DNA of 64,000 nt from Yponomeuta sedellus. Lineage: Eukaryota > Arthropoda > Insecta > Lepidoptera > Yponomeutidae. Each line of letters opens with the position of its first letter. Position 1 is the stretch's first letter. The notes below the pieces were generated by a model, which was not told the origin of the DNA, ran no database searches, and saw nothing but the letters and a program-made list of their open reading frames with translations. Positions 1 to 9,814 of this stretch are shown here, in pieces. The stretch covers positions 11,212,692 to 11,276,691 of the forward strand of contig OW203730.1 of assembly GCA_934045075.1 (NCBI GenBank). The letters are read 5' to 3'. The position numbers and the translations under genes are program-made.

Positions 1-409
1 ACCAGTAGTGGGACACAGTATGCATGATGCATAATGTGGGTTATTCTACTAATCCCCATTGAAAATCCCCATTGATGGGGATTTGTGAACTTTTTGTGTG
101 TATGATGCATGCAATCACAGCACTAAGCTGAGCCCTATCCTTTTTATTACATATTTGTGTCAGTTTTTTTGTTATAGTATTTATTATTTTCTCTAATCTG
201 TGTGTGATAAATAAACGTTTTTCAATTTCGATATCAATGGCTAATTAAAAAAAATAAAAATAACTAAAGAGTTTATTAGACCAGCAGTGGTCGAATTAAA
301 ACGAATTAAACACTAAAAAGAATTAAAATAAATAAAGAGTTTATTGGAAGCACTAGTTTCTGGAATTTCTGGAACTGGGTGGGCTACGTAAGACTTATGG
401 GCCGACTAT

Positions 410-553
410 CGCAAACGTGACCGATTCAAGTGGAGATGGCGGGACGACCTCACGAATTTTCTACCGGGTTGGGAGGTAGCCATGGACAGGGAGGAGTGGA
501 GAGCTAAAGGGCAGGCCTTTGCCCAGCAGAGGGTCACAATCGGGGCTAAATAA
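410..553 (+). pseudogene. RTE-type LINE, C-terminal end of ORF2 (5'-truncated)
   Basis: A 47-codon open stretch ends at a TAA (551-553). It encodes the tail seen at the end of RTE-clade non-LTR polyproteins: a WRWRDDL motif, then a PGWEVAMDREEW-like segment, then the terminal AFAQQ. The better copy at 60233-60907 ends the same way (RRWRDDLDNHLPAW, AFAQQW). The last conserved Trp of the AQQW motif is replaced by Arg. Only the last part of the element is present, as expected for abortive reverse transcription. It lies in AT-rich sequence with no partner gene. Confidence 0.7.
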
Positions 554-880
554 CAAAAATACTGTGATGATGTTATATATTTAATCACAAGCAAAACAAT
601 TGTAGAGCTACAGCATCGTGCCGTTTTGTTCTAGAGATCCGCGCAAAATTATCTACCGCAAAACAAAACGAGAAACTAATATATTGCACAGCCCCCCCAC
701 TGAATGGTGTGTGGGTGGTAACTAAAGTGTACGAACGTTAATCTAGATCTATAAAACATTGCTAATGTTTCACGCTTCATGTTTATAGTAAGTGCCTAGT
801 TCTAAGCAGAGATGCAACATATTTTGTTGAACTATTTTTAAGCGAACACGTTATATCGCGCTGTCATGCTCGAATATCTC

Positions 881-1227
881 GCGAAGCGCTCATAGACTAT
901 TCAAACCGAGTGATTGGAATCAATCGCTTGAGTTAAGCAAAAACAGGCGCGGTTAGGTGCAGGATGGGTGACCGTTCCGTGACTACCGCTAGTGGCATTT
1001 TTCCGAGCACTTCCGTGCTTCTCAAGGCACGTTAAGCCGCTTGTGCTGGCTGTCATGCAAAGGCAGCCACGTCAGAGGCCTTATAGGTGGCTTGATAACT
1101 TCTGACAGTGAGACCGTCTTACAATCCTCCACCAACCCGGACTTGGCCTCCGTGGTGCAGTATGGCCTAACCTTCCAGCGATGCAAGAAGAGACCCGTGC
1201 CCCAGCAGTGGGGACATACGAGGGTTA
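881..1227 (+). mobile_element. 5S-rRNA-headed SINE, copy A
   Basis: This is one of eleven copies of a family in the window. Positions 931-974 resemble the internal promoter of 5S rRNA genes: a box-A-like GAGTTAAGCAA-type motif, then GGCGCGGT, then a box-C-like GATGGGTGACCG (963-974). A body of about 250 bp follows and ends in CCCAGCAGTGGGGACAT. The first 20 bp are degenerate. The 5S resemblance is seen directly. That the family was transcribed by RNA polymerase III and mobilised by a LINE is inferred from the class (5S-derived SINEs). Confidence 0.8.
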
Positions 1228-1880
1228 ATATCGATCTCGCGTTAAATTTTTGGGTAACTTACATACGGTTTTTTGCCCAAAGTGTCTATTTCTCCATTCC
1301 GTCATTCGTGGGCTAATCCACGAGCATAACATAAAATCCAGACGGATTCTATTCGTATGGCCATTTTAAATTACAGTACCTACCCATTACCTACAGGATT
1401 CCTTAATGTAACGGCAGAGCACCTTTGTTTTATTGGATTCAATACAGTTGCAAAGTTCCAATTCAATTAGACAGAAAAACCAAATTCCTTGATATGTTAA
1501 TATTTACACGACTTATTTGGTCACTTTTACATGCAAGTGAATACTTAAAAGTAAACTAACAAAAGCATGTTTTAAGAAGAGTGCACGCAATTTGTCCGGT
1601 GCCCAAGCTCAAATACAATTATACACTACACAGGAGCACAGTTCGCAAGCGAAACAGCAAAATTGATGGGCCATGATTCGGACAGAGCCGGCTCGATTTT
1701 TATTGAATTTGCGCTCGCTGGCATCAGCTCAAACACTGCGTTAGCAAAATTAAATTATAGTTGCGCACATTACAGCCGTTTTTGCACCGCACAATGGCTT
1801 ATAGCCAATAAATGCGCACAAAAGCCATTCCGGCCACCCTTTGTCGCACGATCATCGTGTATCATAGCATGCAAATAAGA
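1228..1880. other. No recognised feature
   Basis: AT-rich sequence. The block at 1660-1875 is less AT-rich and gives a 71-codon open frame with no family I recognise. I see no tRNA boxes, LINE tail or inverted repeat. Confidence 0.4.
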
Positions 1881-1894
1881 GCTGTGTGGTGTTG

Positions 1895-2935
1895 GGGATA
1901 GATGCTCGAGTAGAAATGAGAAGTTTATCTTTCGAGGTGGGAAGAGAGCAAGGATGGTCTAGCTAATAACGTTCTTGGAAGACATATGACAACAGGCCCT
2001 CTACTTTCGTAGTGTTTGGGATAGATTCTCGAGTGGAAGTGAGAGGTTTTCTTTCGAGATGGGAAGACGGCATGATGGTTTAGCCAATAACATTCTTGGA
2101 AGACATTGTAGATGTGGAGTAGCAGATGACAACAGGCCTTCTACTTTCGTGGTGTTGGGGATAGATTCTCGAGTGGAAATGAGAAGTTTACCTTTCGAGG
2201 TGGGAAGACAGCAAGGATGGTCTAGCTAATAACGTTCTTGGAGACGCAGAGTAGCGGATGACAACAGGCTCTCTAATTTTGTGGTGTTTCGGATAGATTC
2301 TCGAGTGGAAATGAGAGGTTTATCTTTCGAAATGGGAAGACAGCAAGGATCGATTAGCCAATAGCGTTCTTGGGAGACATTGTAGATGCGTAGTAGCAGA
2401 TGACAACAGGCCCTTTACTTTCGTGGTATTGGGTATAAATTCTCGAGTGGAAATGAGAAGTTTAACTTTCGAGGTGGGAAAACAGCAAGGATGGTCTAGC
2501 CAATAACGTTCTCGGAGACGCAGAGTAGCGGATGACGACAGGTTTTCTACTTTTGTGGTGGTTCGGATAGATTATCGAGTGGAAATGAGGGGTTTATCTT
2601 TCGAAATGCGAAGCCAGCAAGGATGGGTTAGCCTGTAGCGTTCTTGGGAGACTTTGGGGACACAGGGTAGCGAATGACAACAGGCCCCCTACTTTCTTGA
2701 TGTTGGGGATAGATTCTCGAGTGGAAATGAGAAGTTTGTCTTTCGATCTGGGTTGACGGCAAGGATGGTTTAGCCAATAACGTTCTTGGAAGACATTGGC
2801 GACGCGGAGTAGCAGATGACAACAGGCCCTCTACTTTCGTGATGTTGGGCATAGATTCTCGAGTGGAAATGAGAAGTGTATCTTTTGAGGTGGGAAGACA
2901 GCGAAGTCGCGAAGTAATGTATGCCAACAGGGCCA
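1895..2935. repeat. Tandem repeat, 8 units, dimeric higher-order structure
   Basis: Eight head-to-tail units carry a landmark around ATTCTCGAGTGGAA. Landmark starts fall at about 1901, 2024, 2164, 2295, 2438, 2570, 2712 and 2854, giving spacings of 123, 140, 131, 143, 132, 142 and 142 bp. In the middle, short units (containing GAGACGCAGAGTAG) alternate with long ones (containing GAGACATTGTAGATG), forming a dimer of about 274 bp. Most units keep the CTCGAG core. The array ends inside a degraded unit near 2935. Short open frames on the minus strand here are by-products of the repeat. Function unknown. Confidence 0.9.
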
Positions 2936-3066
2936 CTAAGTTCATTTCGTAAGGAAGAGTTGATTATTGTGTTGACGCTTCTTTTTAATAGAGCAGGTAC
3001 ACTCAGGTGGAGTTGCACTGAATAACGTTCTTCATAGTTTAAAGATAAGCGATTGCGTTAATACAT

Positions 3067-3226
3067 AAATACATACATAACCGCACGCTTGTATACCAGA
3101 GTGGTAAACAGAGACCAGGGGCTGCCACTTGCCACGATCCTGACAGATCACCTTCGCTTCATCAACGTTTATAAGTCATTGCATGCACGCACGCCGGTTC
3201 CGGGTACTTTTTATCTCCCCCTTTGC
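3067..3226 (-). mobile_element. Retroposon with (TATG)n tail, copy 1
   Basis: On the minus strand this reads GGTACCCGGAACCGGCG-like start, GATCTGTCAGGATC, GTCTCTGCC-like motif and a (TATG) tail. The same segment occurs at 6213-6351 and 14012-14389, and tail fragments occur at 18683, 50565 and 60085. An 8-bp target-site duplication TAATACAT flanks it (3059-3066 and 3227-3234), showing retroposition. No coding capacity. It could be the 3' end of a LINE or a SINE; the window does not settle which. Confidence 0.75.
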
Positions 3227-3499
3227 TAATACATCCCCTATTGGGTAGATGTATGTCCGCCTGGGATTGCGTTAATATAGGTACTATGTCAGACAAGAAA
3301 AGGTGGTTGGACGATTTAGACAAAGACAATCCGGCAATTAACACCAAAAGCGGGGATCTCATTTTGAGTATAGTAAAACATATATTTGTAGAAGGCGCTT
3401 TAACGCAATAACACTGTAGTAAAAATATTATTAGCACTTACCATACTTTAATTTATTTAATGTATTTATGTTGCAAAAGGCGGTGGCAGCGGATTTGTA

Positions 3500-3665
3500 G
3501 AACATTTCTCAATCGGGAGGTTCTGGACTGTGGTCGTGGGTTCGATGTATTTAAAACCAATGTATTTGTCTTCAAAGTTATGTGCATTTATGATGTTGTA
3601 ATAGCCGCTGCAAGACCACCCGTTAACTGTGAAGAAAAACATCGTGAGAAAATCATTCAACGCTT
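3500..3665 (+). mobile_element. Degenerate tRNA-derived SINE fragment (shared core)
   Basis: GTGGGTTCGATG at 3536-3547 resembles a B box. About 90 bp later GTTAACTGTGAAGAAAAACATCGTGAG matches in pieces the core shared by the alpha and beta SINEs. The 3' half is missing. Open frames on both strands across it are chance. Confidence 0.5.
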
Positions 3666-3782
3666 ACTATGTACAATGGATCAACTATGAGGCTAACTGC
3701 GGAAATCTCAGGTGTAACTAACTGTATTTTTGTTGCACAAATAGACTTTACGCGCAGCAACGTACCTAGGTAACTAGATAGA

Positions 3783-4032
3783 GTCGTCGTCGTCGTCGTC
3801 AGGTTATACTAGTCCACTGCTGGACATAGCCCTCCCCTAAAGAGCGCCACGTTGTGCTATCATAGAGGGTAACGCCCATAATCCCCCACGCTGGTCATGC
3901 GGGTTGGGGATCGCAGTTCAGTGGAATTGTACTGGAGGGGGCACTGCTGCCTACCCCCTGGTTTGTGTCCCTTAATCGCCTTTTACGACACCCGCGGGAA
4001 GAGTTTGGGTTGGTGCAATTCTCTAGGCCGAC
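3783..4032 (-). mobile_element. GAA-tail SINE family, copy 1 (with (GAC)n tail)
   Basis: Minus-strand sense: GTCGGCCTAGAGAATT start, GCGGGTGTCGTAAAAGG, GGGGGCACTG-type centre, GGGCTATGTCCAGCAGTGGACTAG near the end, then a (GAC)n tail (revcomp of 3785-3800). The same body occurs at 10853, 11700, 23387, 44501, 48388 and 59824. The tail here is GAC rather than GAA. No coding capacity. Confidence 0.8.
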
Positions 4033-4780
4033 AGAGTGCACGCATAAAAATATCGATGTACAATTGACGACAATTATACTATTTTTATTTTTAATGCACT
4101 AACCCGTGCTGAGGACAGTTTCTAACTATTAAAATTGACGACAAATTCTAACTACAGAAACAAAGCTAAAATGTGCGACATATAAAATAAATTTGCACCG
4201 AAAAGCCCAGCTTATTACCCTCTTCTCTGGCTAGGGTTGAAAGTTGCAGACGAAATAATTTATTTTTATTCGCCAAGTTGCCTGTGCTAATACCGAGAAA
4301 AGTAGGTTAACTCCGGTTTAATTAAAAACAACTTTCGGTCAACGTGAATGCAGCGCGGAGTCGCCAAGAAATTACATTTCCGCGCAGCGCACTCAGAGAC
4401 GCGTTTCGTTGACAATAAAGACTGTTTTAAATAAAGAACCCTTTCTCAACAAAATGTATGGTCTTTTTACAGATGGAGAAAGCAAGAATGTAATGTGCGG
4501 TAGCTACTCGGGCCTTTGTTGAGTACCTAGCAAGTTTTGCCTCTTGTGTGCTTAAACAATATTAAGACCGAGTAGGAAGGGTTCAGTCCACAGTTTTTCC
4601 CGTCTTCGAGACTGAACCGCCACCTGCCTTATAACGTGAAAAATGTCTGAATTTTAGCGGTACTAGGTTATGTAATGGGCAATAAGCATCTCACTTAGAT
4701 TGAAGTCACATTGCTTTTATACCATACTGCTTTTATAGATGTTACAAAATAAAACTTAAAAAAAACCGGGTTATCGAGAT
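4033..4780. other. Mostly unassigned; short fragment of the tRNA-like family
   Basis: Positions 4068-4118 match the AT-rich flank TTTTTAATGCACTAACCCG that borders the tRNA-like elements at 14985, 33185 and 49485. The rest shows no motif I recognise. Confidence 0.45.
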
Positions 4781-4835
4781 TACAAATAATTATATGGAAT
4801 CAGGCGTTCGAAAATCCATAGCAATAAAATCTGAA

Positions 4836-5523
4836 AATTACTTTGTTAAATTCCGCCAAAAAGCCCACAAGCACCATGCGGTTAGTTAATGCACCGCCCT
4901 CCTTCCCACTTTTTTAAGCAGAAGCAAGACACGAACACAGCACCACCGACACTAATACTTGTGTGAGAAAATCCGCGACGCGTTTCGCCTCTTCACGAGG
5001 CATCCTCAGGCTCACAAGTGACCGTCATCACCGCAAAAACCTTTTGGATACGGGTCATATACTTAATATAACCATAATTTGGAAATGCAGTAAGAGGTTA
5101 AGATTATCTATACTTGAGCAGCTCGAAATTTCCAAATTATCTAAGGATAGGTTATTTACAATGCGGAATGAACAGGTGGGCAGCTCCTTTATTTCCCCAT
5201 TAATCGCTATTTTTGCGCAAAACAATAATGACCGTGAGGCGGTTGACGGTTTAACGGTCACCGGTTTGACGGTAAGATTACGTTATCGGGAGGCGGGGCG
5301 GCCTAGCCTATAAAACGGAGTGTTTTTTGCGGTGGCGGTTACTTTTGATCCTGAGGAGGCCTCGTGTAGAGGCGAAACGCGTCGCGCATTTTCTCACACA
5401 AGTATTAGTGTCGGTGGTGGTGTGTTCGTGTCTTGCTTCTGCTTGAAAAAGTGGGAGGAGGGCGGTGCATTAAATAACCGAATGGTGCGTGGGATTTTTG
5501 GCGGAATTTAGCATGGTAATTTT
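4836..5523. mobile_element. Fold-back element with ~205-bp terminal inverted repeats
   Basis: The arms 4836-5040 and 5317-5523 are inverted copies with few mismatches. Landmarks include AATTCCGCC, GCACCGCCCTCC, GAAGCAAGACACGAACACA, GACGCGTTTCGCCTC and CCTCAGG. The interior (5041-5316) is not repeated in the window and encodes nothing recognised. Outer ends extend to about 4785, where TGGAATCAGGCGTT matches the ends of copies at 10325-10630 and 53645-53700. No transposase is present, so it is non-autonomous. Superfamily unassigned. Confidence 0.85.
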
Positions 5524-5530
5524 TTATTGT

Positions 5531-6072
5531 ATTTAACAATTCAATAAAAAAGACTAAATGTAATAAGTGTTTTCATATAAGGCTGCAGATGCATAAACAT
5601 ATTATTCCACGAGATAACTCACATTAATTTTTATTACAGAACTGGGCCGCCAATTGAGGAACCGTAGCATGGACTCTCTATAGGGCATATCTGAGCATCA
5701 GAATTTCCCTCGCTGTGCAGCGCGGCCAGTGTTATGGGGTCTTTGGGGTCGGATGTGTCACGTATTTGTTTAATTTTAATATTGTTTTGACACCATATTA
5801 TTTTATTGCAACAATATTGACTATGACGAAACATGTGAGTATATTTTGCATGGATGAATCTTTTATTTTTTGTTTGTTTTGTATTTTGCTTTGACAATAT
5901 TGACACGCTTCATACATTAAAAGGGGTTGAGAGAGTGATGCCATAGTCTTAAGGCCGATTTGTATGGCGCGTTTTAATACCACGTGACTATATTGCCTTT
6001 TCAACTGGTTAGATTATAAATATTAGTCGTAGAAAAAAAATACCAGGTTTATTTATCGTTTAACGTGTGTTC
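5531..6072. other. No recognised feature
   Basis: AT-rich sequence with short minus-strand frames that match nothing I know. I see no inverted repeat or SINE boxes. Confidence 0.4.
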
Positions 6073-6080
6073 TCCTATTC

Positions 6081-6512
6081 CAGCGGTTCTCAAACTTTTT
6101 TGGTGACGGAACCCTTTTGGAAAGCGAAATACTTTACCGAACACATTTGATAAAACAATTGTTTAAAAAAATGTATTGTTTATTAATAAGCATAATAAAA
6201 GTACACTGTAACATACATACATGCATACATAACCTCACGGCTGTACCCCAGAGGGGTAGGCAGAGACCAGGGACTGCCACTCCAAAGATCCTGACAGATC
6301 ACCTTCGCTTCGCCAACGTTCATAAGTCGTTGCATGCACGCACGCCGGGTTACAATGTAACAGTTACTCTTTATAACTTTACTTAGTAAATACTTTACTT
6401 ATTACTTTAGTTAGTGACAGGTGTTTGAATTGTTTTTCGAAATTCTTGTGGAACCTCTACAGGGGTATCGTGGAACCCTAGGGTTTCGCGGAACAAACTT
6501 TGAGTATGGCTG
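6081..6512. mobile_element. Non-autonomous hAT element with nested retroposon
   Basis: The left end CAGCGGTTCTCAAACTTTTT is the classic hAT terminal motif, and the right end (CAAACTTTGAGTATGGCTG) is its imperfect inverse. A perfect 8-bp target-site duplication TCCTATTC flanks it (6073-6080 and 6513-6520), the length expected for hAT. Internal repeats of the GGAACCCT type follow the ends. There is no transposase. A (TATG)-tailed retroposon occupies 6213-6351, leaving about 290 bp of hAT sequence. Confidence 0.9.
6213..6351 (-). mobile_element. Retroposon with (TATG)n tail, copy 2, nested in the hAT
   Basis: It matches 3067-3226 and 14012-14156. Near-duplicates ACACTGTAAC (6203-6212) and ACAATGTAAC (6352-6361) flank it and are probably a 10-bp target-site duplication with one later change. 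It inserted after the hAT did. Confidence 0.75.
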
Positions 6513-6520
6513 TCCTATTC

Positions 6521-7225
6521 TATTAGAACATTTTAGTGCAAGTTATTCGCTACATTCATCTAGAAATTATTTTACTCATTTTACACTCGTTTACTCAAGA
6601 GAACTGCAACGAGCAACAGGAGCAAAGATGAAGCATCGCTGTAAAATACCAATGCCAATGAAAAACTAGTCGCTGCAGTTGGAAACAAGTCCATTTCGAA
6701 GTTCGACAACCAAAGTTGTCTATAACATCGTTCAAGTTAAGTCCCCGACTCGTCAATCAAACAATTTCGCAAACGAAGCGAGTGTAACGCCAGAGTTCCT
6801 CTGCGATCCAGACAGCCGGAGATATTTCACTCCCTCTTCGGACTTCCTGATGAATGTACCCCGCAATATTTTTTCTCCCAGAATCAATGGGGGGATAGCC
6901 GAAACAATTTGTCAGTAGTCTATTTGTCGGCTCGACTTTCCGCTGTTTGTCTTTGGCATTGAATTCGGCGGTGTTTACCTTTCGGATTTTTTGTTTCTTT
7001 TCCGTTGCCTTCACGAGGCTCGGTTGGTCTAGTTTGTTTGCTTAATTTAGCTTAATGCAAACAATTGGTTACACGGGAGTGTTTCTGTCTTTTTACGTCT
7101 TATTTTATTTCCAACGTACCTATGTATTGCCGCCAATTGTACAATCTTTACAGGTACAATAAAGAATTTAATAATAATAATATGTATGACTTAAATAATT
7201 TGATCACTGGTAAGTAGGTACGCGT
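6521..7225. other. No recognised feature; locally less AT-rich
   Basis: Overlapping open frames occur on both strands at 6679-7014 (79 and 85 codons), with no family match I can make and no splice context I trust. GGTACAATAAAGAATTT at 7151-7167 looks like a LINE 3' end with its AATAAA signal. Confidence 0.35.
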
Positions 7226-7240
7226 CCCGACTAGGCCACG

Positions 7241-7590
7241 AGAAGCGCTCGTGGCCTAGTCGAACCGAGTGATTGGAATCATTCATTCGAGTTAAGTAAC
7301 AACAGGCGCGGTCAGGTGCATGATGGGTGACCGGCCCCTGAATACCGCCAGTGGCATTTTTCCGAGCGCTTCCGTGCTACGCAAGGCACCTTGCGCCGTT
7401 GGTACCGGCTGTCATGTAATGGTAGTCAGCAAGCCATGTCGGAGGCCTTATGGGCGATTTGATTACTTCTGACAGTAAGGCCCGCCACTGTCTTACAACC
7501 CGAACTTGGCCCCCGTGGTGGAGTATGGCCTAACCTTACTGCGATGCAGGAAGAGACCTGTGCCTCAGCAGTGGGGACATTCCAGGGTTG
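7241..7590 (+). mobile_element. 5S-rRNA-headed SINE, copy B (near full length)
   Basis: Starts at AGAAGCGCTCGTGGCCTAG, then the 5S-like segment with GAGTTAAGTAACAA (7289-7302), GGCGCGGTCAGGTGC and GATGGGTGACCG (7322-7333). The body contains CCGAGCGCTTCCGTGCT and GGAGGCCTTATGGGCG and ends at CCTCAGCAGTGGGGACAT. The promoter-like spacing of 5S genes is preserved. A perfect 15-bp inverted repeat (7228-7242 with 7248-7262) sits on the 5' boundary. Confidence 0.85.
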
Positions 7591-7599
7591 CTATCTAAG

Positions 7600-8035
7600 T
7601 AGGTACGTAAATCGTAGTACCAATGATATATGTACGTACTTAAATTACTGGGAAGGGTTACAAGGAGACATGGTCAGTTTCCTGGAGATTGAATTTCTAT
7701 AAATTTTATTGAATTCTTACTTTTCTATTCCAAAATTTTTCCTATTGAGATCCTTAGATTAGATAAATATTCTTCATTTTACACACCAGAAAATTATTAG
7801 AATCTTAGTAGAATCAAATAGCATCACAACGAAATCTGATTCAGGAAGCGAAAAAAATGTTTTTTATTTTATTTTTATTTTTTATTTTTAAGAACGTAAC
7901 AGTTAGCTTTTGTACGTTAACCATTTAGAGTTTCTAAAGATCTCTAAATGCTTGACGTACAATATTTATGATAATATAATGTTGTGGCTTGTGACTTGAA
8001 AATGTCTGCCTGAAAGAATGCATAAGATTAGCGGA
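7600..8035. other. No recognised feature
   Basis: AT-rich. A short inverted repeat around TTTAGAGTTTCTAAAGATCTCTAAATG (7924-7950, written here only as a landmark region) can form a hairpin. Nothing else seen. Confidence 0.35.
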
Positions 8036-8040
8036 CATAT

Positions 8041-8400
8041 AATAAAATCCCTGAAGATATACTAAGCTTCCCTGAATAGCGGTTCAAAAAATATGTTAAG
8101 CACAGTTTGTGCCAAAAGGGCTACTATAACATAAAGGATTACTTAGATGACAATGAGGTCTGGAATTAAAGCCAGTACAATGTATGAGTTTTATGTTTTA
8201 TAATAATTATGTAAACTATGTTAATTAAGGACTTTGAAAAGACTAAGTTTCGAGTTTTTTTTGTCCATTTTTTCTCCAAAATGATCTAGATTTTTAAATG
8301 GACACCTAGTTTGAATTGTAACGTTCATTAAGCCGCAGTTTATGCGCTACTTTGAATAAAACCTTCTCACTTCATTTCATTTCATTATCTATCCACAAAA
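8041..8400 (+). mobile_element. LINE-like 3' end with (TTTCA)n tail, copy 1
   Basis: An untranslated-looking segment ends TACTTTGAATAAAAC (with an AATAAA signal) followed by TTTCATTTCATTTC. An inverted copy lies at 9425-9764 and an interrupted direct copy at 18985-19425. Shared landmarks are GTGCCAAAAGGGC, GATGACAATGAGG and AATGGACACCTAG. A LINE 3' UTR is the likely source, inferred from the polyadenylation signal and simple tail. No coding remnant. Confidence 0.65.
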
Positions 8401-8614
8401 CAATTTTAAAAAGGTCCAATTACCTAACAACACAGGTCCATTCCGGGTCAGTTAGCTGCATGATTCGGTCTACCGAATTTGAATACCATCTTGCATTCAA
8501 GCACGCAGGCCGCAAGGCCTGTGTGAATAGTTCTCAGCAAGGAGGTTGGTGTGCCAAAGAGGATGACAACCCCATCGTTAAATAGTTGTACGAAGCCTCA
8601 GGCGCATTCCCGAT

Positions 8615-8880
8615 TGTGAGGAACCGCAGTGTCGGAGCCTGTCGATAATCTGCTGCCCTATCACAAATTATACGCAGATTTAACGATACAGGATACCTTA
8701 GAAAAAGGCATTGTAGCAAATGGTAAAGGTCTCCTGCCTTTCTATTACGTGACATTGCACCCTATCAAGTTAAGTATTTTGACGACTTCAATGTGTCAAA
8801 ATATGTATGCATTTGACAGCTGGAGTAGCTTAAAAAAAGTAAAAATCAACATCGCTGAACTCAGTGGATACCTACATAAT
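8615..8880 (+). mobile_element. Dispersed SINE-like repeat (copy with 23240-23381)
   Basis: From 8734 onward (TGCCTTTCTATTACGTGAC, ACATTTGACAGCTGGAGT-type motif, TTAAAAAAAGTAAAA, CTCAGTGGATAC) it matches 23240-23381. The 5' part has no copy here and no clear A or B box, so class is uncertain. The open frame at 8629-8883 is chance. Confidence 0.55.
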
Positions 8881-9044
8881 TAAACCCCGGGTCGAAAAAA
8901 GTTAGCAGACCTATCTTTTTTCGATATGGGCGTGAGTTTTTGTATGTGTACGCGCTTTTTAGAGTAGCGTAGTAAACAAGAAACCTATATCGTAACCTAT
9001 AATGCCGTAATTTATAAAACACCGTTTCTTAAAATACATGGCAT

Positions 9045-9110
9045 ACTCGAAACCCCGACCTCGCGAATGTGAGGCAAACGTTCTACCGATGCACGGCCAT
9101 CGCGCAGTTC
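9045..9110 (-). mobile_element. Degenerate tRNA-like SINE head
   Basis: On the minus strand a GGTAGAACGTTTGCC segment precedes a degenerate B box (GGGGTTTCGAGTATGCC). The same head type appears at 24490-24545 and 24795-24870. No body is recognisable. Confidence 0.4.
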
Positions 9111-9202
9111 TACCTACTCCGATATTTAAAAAAAACACAGAATGAAATAAACTTATTGCTTATGCTGTCAAACGTAATTCATTAGTAAAACTTTTTTTTC
9201 AT

Positions 9203-9297
9203 GTAGCCTATACACGGAAGTGTACTGCACAGCACAGGCCTTCTCTCAAAGAGAGAGAATGGGCTTTATTAAAGCGCGTGCCCACCGCGGTTTGGCA
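9203..9297 (-). mobile_element. Alpha SINE, 3' part only
   Basis: In minus sense this has the alpha tail: CGCGGTGGGCACGCGC, CCCATTCTCTCTC and GGCCTGTGCTGTGCAGT, ending near ATAGGCTAC. The head and core are missing. Confidence 0.6.
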
Positions 9298-9424
9298 CGT
9301 TTATTTTCGACAGTGAAAAAACGGTCTTATTTTCAAAGTCAAAATTCTTTACAACACTCGAATACGCTCACTAAATTAGATTACGGTGGAGATTTAGCTA
9401 GAAAGACTTTTCTATGTAGCCTAT

Positions 9425-9764
9425 AATGAAATGAATTGAAAAGGTTTTATTCAAAGTAGCACAGAGACTGCAGCTTAATGAACGTTACAATTCAAACTAG
9501 GTGTCCATTTCAAAATCTAGATCATTTTGGAGAAAAAATGGACAAAAAAAAACTCCAAAATTAGTCGTTTCAAAGTCCCTAATTAACATAGTTTACATAA
9601 TTATTATAAAACATAGAACTCATACATTGTACTGGCTTTAATTCCAGACCTCATTGTCATCTACGTAATCCTTTATGTTATAGTAGCCCTTTTGGCACAA
9701 AGTGTAACATATTTTTTGAACTGCGATTCAGGCAAGCTTAATATATCTTCAGGGATTTTATTAT
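9425..9764 (-). mobile_element. LINE-like 3' end with (TTTCA)n tail, copy 2, inverted
   Basis: Reverse complement of 8041-8400 over about 340 bp with modest divergence. It begins with the tail AATGAAATGAATTG and ends at TCTTCAGGGATTTTATT. With copy 1 it forms an inverted pair about 1 kb apart. Confidence 0.65.
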
Positions 9765-9814
9765 AGAAGCGTATACAATGCCCCATAAAGGATGTATTAA
9801 CCTTTAAACAGGCA

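Noticed and set aside
905..1000. Genuine 5S rRNA gene
   Set aside because: Only the internal promoter-like portion is similar; ends differ and an unrelated SINE body follows.
1895..2935. CRISPR-like array
   Set aside because: Units are ~123-143 bp without short constant repeats and unique spacers; this is a eukaryotic tandem repeat.
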